Source: Combretum micranthum
Lineage: Eukaryota; Streptophyta; Magnoliopsida; Myrtales; Combretaceae
Direction: 5' to 3'
Length of the DNA: 64,000 nucleotides
Assembly: GCA_024138025.1 (NCBI GenBank)
Contig: JAMXBD010001436.1
Location: forward strand, 309,392-373,391
Shown: piece by piece, positions 36,401 to 46,000 of the stretch
How the letters are laid out: the number at the start of each line of letters is the position of its first letter
Numbering within the stretch: the stretch's first letter is position 1
Notes under the pieces: model-generated
The model's input: the letters and a program-made list of their open reading frames with translations, nothing else
Told to the model about the DNA's origin: nothing
The model's database searches: none
Program-made: the position numbers and the translations under genes

Positions 36401-38186
36401 GAAACAAGTTCGTGGGTTCCTGAAGCTGTTTTCGTTCAGTTTCCTGTGGGGATTCTTCCAGTGGTTTTACACTGGCAAGGATGGATGCGGATTCGCACAG
36501 TTTCCGACTTTTGGATTGCAAGCCTGGAGGCAAACGTAAGAACAAAGTTTTATGTTTTATTATCCAGTGGACTTGTCCAGGTCCGGGACTTAATGCACTA
36601 ACTATGTTTTCTTTTGTTATTATGTTGTGATTTGCAGATTTTACTCTCGACTTTAGCATGACTTATGTTGGAGCCGGGATGATTTGTCCACACCTTGTGA
36701 ACTTATCTCTGCTTCTTGGAGCTGTGATTTCTTATGGAATCATGTGGCCGCTCATTAACGGTCTTAAAGGAGAATGGTTTCCTGACAATTTAGAAGAGAG
36801 TAACATGAAGAGCTTGTATGGCTATAAGGTATCTCTTTACTTTCCATATTGATTACACATTTTACAAAATAATTTTATTTTTTTTTACATGATCTAGCTA
36901 CAAAACATTTGGTATCTTACTTTGCAATGGATCATGACAATGCTTTTCCCCCTTCATGCAGGCTTTTATTTCCATTGCCCTTATACTAGGTGATGGACTG
37001 TACAATTTTGTGAAAATAATGTGCATTACAGTTATCAATGTCCATGGCAGGATGGGGAAGAAAAACATCACATCAGGTATATAAAAATTAAAGGGAAAGA
37101 AAAATGACATTTTTTTTTTTTTTTTGGACAACATAGCTCTAGGCAAACAGACAATCTAGAGCGAAGAAAACAATTTCAATGGATGTAATTTATTAGACTA
37201 TTCAGCGCATCGAGACATGTGATGTGAAATTCAAAACTTTCTGCATGTATTGCTTTCTCGCAGCTGGGAAGACCAGAACAATTCTCTTGAAGACAAAAGG
37301 CAAAATGAAGTTTTTCTAAGGGAGAATATTCCTTTGTGGGTTGGAGTTGTTGGATACACTGTTTTCGCAGTCATCTCCATCATTGTGATACCTATTATGT
37401 TCCCTCAACTCAAATGGTACTACGTTCTTGTGGCCTACATTCTAGCTCCTTCGTTAGCATTCTGCAATGCATATGGAGCTGGTCTCACTGACATGAACAT
37501 GGCCTACAACTATGGGAAAATAGCTCTTTTTGTTCTGGCCGCAATGTCAGGCAAAGAGAATGGACTGGTGGCTGGCCTAGCTGGGTGCGGTCTTATCAAA
37601 TCTGTCGTATCTGTTGCTTGCATTCTGATGCAAGATTTTAAAACAGCACATTGCACCGTCACATCTCCACGAGCAATGTTCCTAAGCCAGGTCATTGGAA
37701 CAGCCGTCGGCTGCATAGTGGCTCCTCTCAGCTTCTTCCTATTCTACAAGGCATTTGATGTTGGGAACCCATATGGAGATTTCAAAGCTCCTTATGCATT
37801 GATATACAGAAACATGGCAATTCTGGGAGTAGAGGGCTTTTCTGCTCTACCGCAGCATTGTTTGCAGCTTTGTTATGGATTCTTTGCATTTGCAGTGATG
37901 GTAAACCTTGTCCGAGATTTCGCACCACCAAAGGTTGGGAAATGGATGCCAATGCCGATGGCTATGGCACCACCATTTTTGGTTGGGGCTTACTTTACGA
38001 TTGATATGTGCCTGGGCAGTTTGATTGTGTTTATATGGCACAAGCTTAACACAAAAAACGGAGCTGATGGTCCCTGCTGTTGCTTCAGGATTGATCTGTG
38101 GTGAGGGACTCTGGATTCTTCCTGCTTCAGTTCTTGCCTTGGCAAAAATAAAGCCTCCCATATGTATGAAATTTGTGCCATCCTAG
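33415..38186 (+). CDS. Yellow Stripe-Like metal-chelate transporter, frame broken in three places
   Basis: YSL proteins (oligopeptide transporter family) carry metal-nicotianamine complexes across membranes. Seven exons with GT-AG borders: 33415-33778, 34031-34203, 36211-36305, 36401-36535, 36638-36828, 36962-37076, 37264-38186. The start at 33415 (or ATG 33421) gives an acidic N-terminus ([14 protein letters not shown]) as in YSL1/2/3 proteins. Family blocks follow: [100 protein letters not shown]. Hydrophobic spans recur throughout, as expected for a polytopic membrane protein. Expected length is about 664 aa, normal for the family. Odd points are one extra base in exon 5 (36645-36648), one base missing at GGG 37266-37268, and one extra A in the A6 run 38053-38058; the last produces an early stop at 38102-38104. 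The rest looks constrained, so this is either a recent pseudogene or carries sequence errors. Confidence 0.9.
34683..34802 (+). repeat. ~31-bp tandem repeat, about four units
   Basis: The unit AATAGGGATAAGTGTGCAGTG followed by TGAAGAGA recurs with small changes. Confidence 0.75.
35401..35542. mobile_element. Possible small MITE in the YSL intron
   Basis: TATAATGGGATCTTCTCATCT on the left faces an inverted TAATGGGAGATTCCATCGTCT on the right, about 140 bp apart, with an AT-rich core. The ends are imperfect and I found no clear target duplication. Confidence 0.35.
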
Positions 38187-38938
38187 AACTGCTGTGACTT
38201 TATTCAGAACTAATATCAATCCCCACGACCAGAAAATCTCTGTATCTTATGCAGAACCAAATATACATGGAATTCTTTACCAATACCCTCATGAGTCATT
38301 ACTATCTATTCACGTCAGGTCAAAATGGTTTCGGGACACAAGTGCATTTCTTCTCTGATTCACTGGTGACTTCACGTATACACACAAAGGATTATCAATG
38401 AAGAACTGACTAAAGTACAGTTTCACCTAAACAGGGTGAAGATGACAACGACAAACCAGAAGAAATTTTCACCCCATTAACTATTAAATTTTATTGCTAG
38501 CTCATTCTATTAAATATGACTCTGCAGTCTCAATAATGCCAATGCTGTATGATCTTTTGTCAATACATATGCTACATTTCTCATTTTTGTGAACAGTTAA
38601 GGTTGAGAAAAAACTAGAGGCTCAAAACTAAATGCCACCAATCATATCCTTGCATTATCCTCAAGAAAAACTTAAAAAAAAAAACAAAAAGAAAGAATCA
38701 TAAAGATCAAAAAAATTAACCAAAAAAAAAAAAAAAGGAAAAGAAAAGGTACCACAGCCTGTGCATATATTGCTGTAAGAAAGAACACGATCAATATGAA
38801 AAATAATTGAATGTAGTTGATATTGGAAAAACAAAATCGCAATATACAGATTCTTGTCTGAGCAATGAATTTTTTTTCTGAGCTTGAAGCCGTCTCAATG
38901 AGATCTCTGTTGATACACTTCCTATATAGATGACTAAA
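38187..38938. other. Convergent intergenic region between the YSL and HLB1-like genes
   Basis: The ~750 bp must hold both 3' UTRs, since the genes face each other tail to tail. It is A-rich (38667-38747). No poly(A) site can be assigned with confidence and no open frame is convincing. Confidence 0.5.
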
Positions 38939-40017
38939 TCATCCTGTTATTATACCTGCCAACACATCACTCTTTCCCCGTGCATAAATTGTGTAAACCA
39001 ATCGAATAGCATCAAGCCATCCATCCAAGGAGTCCCAAGAATCTGCCACCTGAAATATGATTGGGAAGCCTTCAGTAAAATGTATCATTTCAGCCATTAG
39101 AAGACGGTGCACCTAACGACCATGCTGCTCCAAAAATCAACAGAACATCTTTTTTGAAATTATTAATCGATGAAATGTACAGTAATATCCAAAGCTTATC
39201 AAGTGATTAGGAATTAAATAAACCATTTTCCTGGTAAAAATTGATGATGTAAATCCCATATAAAAGGTTGAGGGCTTACAAAGTAAAATGGTCCACCAAT
39301 TGTGTCAATACACAGGGCTGCACCGGGTGGTAAAGTCAGGTCTGCACATGCAGACACAGAAGCTATGTCACGAATGTTTACTTTAACAGCCCATTTGTCA
39401 ATATTTGCAAAATCTCCTGATCTGCTGGAAAGACTTTGGCGTAGATTTTGATCACCCATATTTACCTGCCAATGCAAGATAAAGAAAATCATAGCTGCAG
39501 TCAAGTAATATAAAATTTCTTTTGGAGAGTATATACTTTTATATGAGAAATCACCACTGAGCACTGACAGAGAAATGCACATGCACAATATTTTCCATAA
39601 AGAACCTCTAAGCTAATAATTATTTAGTTTCAGCTGACTAATGGTTAATCAATGTTCAGAACCATTCCACATGAGAAAATTCATAGGATACAGATTCTAG
39701 TTTCGAAAGGTTATTAATTGATATAATATTTTTGTGCCATATGAGTCCGTTGTGTAACCATCCATAAAAGGCAATACTTATTTTGTTTTGTTGTTTTGCT
39801 AAAACAAATATCCATGGCATATGTCGGTGAACTACCTAAGGTAGGAGTTGTCATATCAGCCTTTCCTAAATAAGAATAAAAGAAAGCAACTACTAACCTG
39901 CTGGAGACCTTCATGATTCAACACAAATTGTGACCTTTTCCAATCACCATGTGGTGCTACTGGACTCCCCGCTGGTGGGGATGTTAGATACCCAACCTTG
40001 AGGTATGGTAATGGAAG
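38939..40017 (-). CDS. HLB1: C-terminal PH-like region of the HLB1-like gene (last three exons)
   Basis: The exons at 39898-40017, 39280-39465 and 38939-39049 encode about 138 residues. LKVGYLT...[10 protein letters not shown] looks like the first strands of a pleckstrin-homology domain, where G-Y-L and W-K-R-x-F-x-L are typical. [11 protein letters not shown] and [16 protein letters not shown] look like the later strands. [16 protein letters not shown] looks like the closing helix with its invariant Trp. PH domains bind phosphoinositides or proteins at membranes, which would fit an endosomal role. This is my reading of the pattern; structure prediction would settle it. Confidence 0.55.
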
Positions 40018-43000
40018 CTATAAACACATGGGCATAATCACAAGAATTTTCAAAAACAAATTTCAGTTAAACAACAATATTTGAAACATGAAAGCTCAGA
40101 AGAATAAGGCAGTGATTTTTTACATACAAGGTTTTGAAACAAAGGTTTTACATTAACAGCGTAAAATTGATGAAAGTTGTCAATCTCAGTGATGTTCAAG
40201 TGTAAGAGCCATTTGGCAATCAATGAAACTACACATTAAGCAATATTGGATTAATAGTATCAACATACGTAGAAATAAAACATATTTTGCATGGCAGATT
40301 AGTTAGAGCACAAATATTGGATGTTTGCACCAGTATCTAAATTGAATCACCAAAAAGTGTGCACCTTTACACTAAAAGGCATCATACCAATTTAAGTAAA
40401 ACATTAGTAATTAAACAACCTACATAATCATTCATTTCTGTCTAAAGCATTTGCACAAAAGATCTAGTTGCTAAGGTTGAATAAGTTATATAGAAGGTCT
40501 CTAGAAGCTAAAAGGCGTTGGGGAATACAACAATGAAACAAATCAGGTCATAATATTTCTTACTGTTATAAGCTATATTTAGAATGTAAATTAGTGTAAA
40601 TATTAACTAGTCAAATAGAGATTCACTTTCCTTTATTAGTCTATTAGCACATGTATATAGTTCTATGCATTAATGAAAATATAAGCTTTCTTATCACTCA
40701 AATTAACATGGTATCAGAGCATGGCCAAAATTTATGATTGCGTAGCAATCTTTGAGGAGTATTTGATCGTCTTTTTTGACCAAGTCATTTATCGACATAG
40801 CCGAGCTAGGAAGGAAGGTCATCCTCCGATTAGATGTCTAGAGACTACAGCCGCCAAAAGAGCAACGCATGAGCTACACGCGCCATTATGAAGATCGCAT
40901 GAAGCTTCACGCGCCGGCAAGTGAGGGCGCTTGCGACGTCCGCTTCTCCTCCAATTGACGTCGTTTGGCTTACCTGGAATTGTACTGCCTAGGTTTGTGG
41001 TTTCTTTCTCCTTTACGCATTTGGGTGTTGGATTTCGTGAAGAACTTTAGGGTTTGATGGACTTTGGTTGTTTGTTTGCACTGTGATACCTTGATTGGTT
41101 TGGTACATTAGGGTTTGACGTGTTTCATCATCAGTTCTCTCCTCTAGTTTGACGTGTTTGTGTTTTGTTGAACTCTGGTTTGAGTTTGGTTCAGGGTTAG
41201 GTCGTGATCTCTTTCTTAATTGGTTGTTTGAGGAAATCTGTATTGAAAGTATGAGTGAAATAAAGGACACAAAATCTGTAGTTATGTTTGATGTGGTTCC
41301 AGTGATCTCAAAGATAACGGAACATAAAATCAATGGATCTAACTATTTGGATTGGAGTAAAACTATAAGGCTTTATTTGCGAAGTATTGATAGAAATGAT
41401 CATTTGATTAGCGATCCACCCAAAGATGAGAGTTTGAAGCAAACTTGCTTAAGGGAGGATGCTCAATTATTCTTGCAAATACGTAATTCTATTGATAGTG
41501 AGGTAATTGGGTTAATTAATCACTGTGAATTTGTTAAAGAACTAATGGAATACTTGATTTTTTGTACTCTGGAAGAGGGAATGTTCCCGTATTTACGAGG
41601 TTTGGAGGGCTTTCTATCGTATTGAGAAACATGATAGGTCCCTGATGAGGTACTTCATGGATTTTAAGAAAGTTAATGAGGAGTTTAATATGTTGTTGCC
41701 TTTTAGGCCTAATGTGAAAGTTCAACAGGCACAAAGAGAGTAGATGGTTATTATGACTTTCTTAGCTGGTCTTTAACCTGAGTTTGAAACTACCAAATCT
41801 CATATTCTCTTTGGCTCTTCGATCTCATCCTTGCAAGATACATCTAGCAGGATTCTTCGTACAGAGAATTTTCAGCCTGTTCAGTCTAATAGTGTTCTTG
41901 CGAGTCGTTATTAATGAACAGGAATCTACAAGACGGCAATTCCAAGCAGTGGTAGAGGAACTAAAACCCGGGACAAAGTTTTGGGACAGTGGTGTGTTAC
42001 TATTGTCATAAACCAGAACATATGAAACGTGATTGTAGAAAATTGCAACTTAAAAATCAGGGATTTCAATCAGCAGATGTTGCCTCTTCAGGTGATGCAT
42101 CTGAAAAGTCCATTATGGTTTCTGCAGATGAATTTTCCAAATTTCACAATATCAAGAATCATTAAAATCTTCATCTGCTCCTGTTACTGCTATCGCTGAG
42201 TTAGGTAAACAAAAAACGAGTCTTGTTTATTCATCTTCCAAATGAGTCATTGATTTTGGTGTCATAGATCATATGATAGGTAATTCTAGTTTATTGTCTA
42301 CTTTTCAATCTCAAACCTTGTACTCTCCGATTACTTTAACTAATGGGTCAACATCTCATGTTCTCGAGTTTGACACTGCTAATCCAACACCATCAGTTCA
42401 TTTGACATTAATTTTAAACTTGCCTTATTTGTCTTTCAACTTAATTTCTATTAGTAAACTCACTCATTCACTTAATTGTTGCATCTCATTTTTTCCTGAT
42501 TATTGTATTTTCCAGGATCTTATGACAAGAAAGACTATTAGTAAAGGACATGAATCAGGGGGTCTCTACATTCTAAACACAGAGGTACCAAAGTCTATTA
42601 CTTGCTCTGGAGTTGTTACCTCATTTGAAGCTCATTGTCGCCTGGGTCATCCATCTCTTCCTTTGTTGAAGAAACTTCATCCTCAGTTTCATAGTTTAGA
42701 GTCTTTACATTGTAAGTCTGGTCAATATGCGAAACATCATCGCATTAGTTTGAGTCCTAGAGTCAATAAACGAGCAAATGCTCCTTTAGAGTTAGTTCAT
42801 CCGGATGTATGGGATCCTTGTCCAGTGACATCTAAAACTGGATTTACGTATTTTGTCATTTTTACCGATGATTACTCTCGTATAACTTGATTATATTTAA
42901 TGAAGAATCGTTCTGAGTTGTTCACCCATTTTTGCATAATGTGGATGGAGCTTGGCCGTGCGCATAATGTGGATGGAGTCGCTGCTGATCTTGTCCCGTA

Positions 43001-46000
43001 TTGGAGTTTTAGTTCTTTGTTATCAGAACTCGATGTATTTGCTCTTTTTGGTTTCCTTGTTTTGGGTTTTATCTTTTTGTATTGATAGGAATACTGGGGT
43101 ATTTGTAACCCGGGTGGATGATGAGGAGGTTGAGGATGTGCATAGTGATTTTGAAGAGCTGAAGAGTATTGATAGGAATACGGGAGTATTTGTAACGTGA
43201 GTGGATGATAAGAAGTTTAAGGATGTGCATAATGATTTTAAGGGAGGTAAAGAGTGGTGCTTTAGTGAGCAGTGGAAGATTTGACTGCAATGACTGCAGT
43301 GATGGGATTGCTTTCGATGAGCAACCGTTATTAATGGAAGGAGCTGGTTCAGGATATGCATCAGGAGCTAGCTCAGAAGCATGAGGTCTGCGAGAATAGA
43401 CCTGAAGGGGAGGTTTAAAAATAGGAATAGTGGATGTAACTGTATAAATTAACAAATCATCCCCTCCCCCTGACATGCATTACTAGAAGATGGAGAAAAA
43501 GGGATATCTTCAAGAAAAGATGTCGTATGATTTGTTAATTTATATAGTTACATCCACTATTCTTACTTCTAAACCTCCCCTTCAGGTCTATTCTCACAGA
43601 CCTCGTGCTTCTGAGCCAGCCCCTAATGCATGTCTTGAGCCAGCCCCTTCCATCAAGAACAGTTGCTCATCGGAAGCAACCCCATTATCACTCCCATCAC
43701 TGCGGTCAAATCTTCCACTGCTCACTAAAGCCTCACTCTTCACCTCCTCAAAATCACTATGCACATACTCATCATCCACCAGCGTTACAAATACCACCGT
43801 ATTCCTATCAACACAAAAGATAAAACCCAAAACAATGAAACCAAAAAGAGTAAATACATTGAGTTCTGATAACAAAGAACTAAAACTCTAACGCGGGTCA
43901 GGATCAGTAGCAACTCTATCCACATTATGCGCACGACCAAGCTCCAATTTGAACTTATTTGTGTGTGTTTTTAAGTTGTTCACTCATTCATGAAGCACCA
44001 TCCCTAAAGATGAGAGTTATTCACCTGGTTATATATTGAGGCTACTTATGCAACTCCTTCATCATCAAATCCATTCTCCAAAGACGACCTTCCAATTGCT
44101 CTTCATAAAGGTAAATGTCAATGTACTTACCTTATTCCATCTTTTGTGTCCTATGATCATTTGTCACCATCTTCTTGTTCCTTTATAGCATCTCTTGACT
44201 CTATCTCTATTCCTAAATCCGTTCATAAATCTCTATCCCATTCAGGATGGCATAATGCAATGATAGAGGAGATGAATGCTTCATACAAGAATGATACATG
44301 AGATTTGGTAACTTTACCTGCAGGAAGAAAGCTAATAGTTGTAAATGGGTTTTCTCCATTAAAGTAAATCCTCATAAATCAATTGATCGGTTGAAAGCTA
44401 GTCTAGTTACTAAAGGATATGCTCAGACTTATGAAATAAATTATTCTGACACTTTATCTCCTATTGCTAAGTTAACATCTATTAGATTATGTATTTCCAT
44501 GGCAGCAGTGCACAACTGGCCCTTGCATAAGCTAGATATCAAGAATGCTTTTGTACATGGAGATTTGCAAGAGGAAGTGTATATGGAGCAACCTCTTAGA
44601 TTTGTTGCTCAGAGGGAGTTAGGCACGATTTGTCATCTTCGAAAATCTTTGTATGGCTTGAAGCAGAGTCCCCGTGCTTGGTTTGGAAAATTTAGCCAAG
44701 CAATTGAGAAATTTGGGATGCAGAAAAGCAAATCTGATCATTTAGTTTTCTATAGACAATCTGCAGTTAATAGTATTGTGTTGGTTAGTATAGTGGATGA
44801 CATTGTTATTATTGATAATGATGCTACAGGTATTTCAGCTCTCAAATCCTTTCTTCACAGTAAATTTCAAACAAAGGATTTAGGGATGTTGAAATATTTT
44901 TTGGGTATTGAGGTAATGAGTAAAAAAAGAATCTTTCTATCCCAAAGAAAGTATGTACTTGACTTATTATGTGAAATAGGAAAATTGAGTGTTAAACCAT
45001 GCAGTACACTAATAGTTCCTAATTTGCAGTTAACAAGAGAAGGTGAGTCGTTTAGGGATCCTGAAAAATATAGAAGGTAAGTTGGAAAATTAAATCATCT
45101 TACAATGACTCGTCCAGATATTGCATCTTCAGTTAATGTAATGAGTCAATATATGTCATATCTAATAGTTGATCATTGGGCTGCTGTAAAGCAAATTTTG
45201 TGCTATGTGAAGGGAACACCAGGGCATGGTATTCTGTATAGCAATCATGGTCATACTAATATTGAGTATTTTTCAGATACTGATTGGGTAGGACCCAAGG
45301 AAGACAGAAGATCTACTTCTAGTTATTGTGTTTTTGTGGGTGGAAATTTGATATCATGGAAGAGTAATAAGCAAAGTGTCATGTTTCGATTAAGTACAGA
45401 ATCAGAATATAGAGCTATGGCACAATCGGTGTGTGAAGTAATGTGGATATACCAACTCATAAATGAAATAGGTCTCAACACCTCACTGCCTATAAAACCA
45501 TGGTGCGATAACCAAGCCACTCTTCATATTGCATCAAATCCAGTATTTCATGAGCGAACTAAACACATTGAGATCAATTGTCATTTTGTTCGTGAGAAAA
45601 TTCAACAAGGATTAATCTCTACAAGATTTGTGAAGTCTGGAAAATAATTAGGAGATCTCTTTACAAAGGCACTAAGTGGGGTTCGGGTTGAATATCTTTG
45701 TAACAAGCTAGACATGATTAATATCTATACTCCAACTTGAGGGGTAAGTGTTATAGGCTATATTTAGAATGTAAATATTATAGGCTATATTTAGAATATA
45801 AATTAGTGTAAATATTGACTAGTCAAAATAGAGATTCACTTTCCTTTATTAGTCTATTAGCACATGTATATATATAGCTCTATGCATTAATGAAAATATA
45901 AGCTTTCCGATCACTCAAATTAACACTTACCATGGATCTGACAAGTCTCAAGGCACTGCTATAAACCTGCAAAGGTAATATTTAAGAATTTTATTAGATG

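Larger units (their letters stand above)
40564..45925 (+). mobile_element. Ty1/copia element 2, in an HLB1-like intron, antisense to the gene
   Basis: LTRs at 40564-40708 (145 bp) and 45749-45925 (177 bp) begin TGTTATA and end TTAACA. A perfect 5-bp target duplication CTTAC flanks the element (40559-40563, 45926-45930). A perfect initiator-tRNA-Met PBS follows the 5' LTR, and a polypurine tract (GAGGGGTAAG) precedes the 3' LTR. Inside are gag, a decayed protease, a GAG-pre-integrase block and the start of integrase. A large inverted repeat then replaces the integrase core, followed by RT and RNase H. It is defective. The intron it occupies spans 40018-45930. Confidence 0.95.

Noticed and set aside
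37847..38181. Minus-strand frames opposite YSL exon 7
   Set aside because: Antisense shadows of a well-supported coding exon.
33415..38186. Explaining all frame breaks in the window as sequencing error
   Set aside because: The HLB1-like exons are fully in frame over 1056 nt, and one YSL break is not in a homopolymer, so error alone is not established.
43023..43476. Minus-strand frames of 112 and 135 codons
   Set aside because: They are the inverted copy of the copia 2 linker, that is, the left palindrome arm, not an independent gene.
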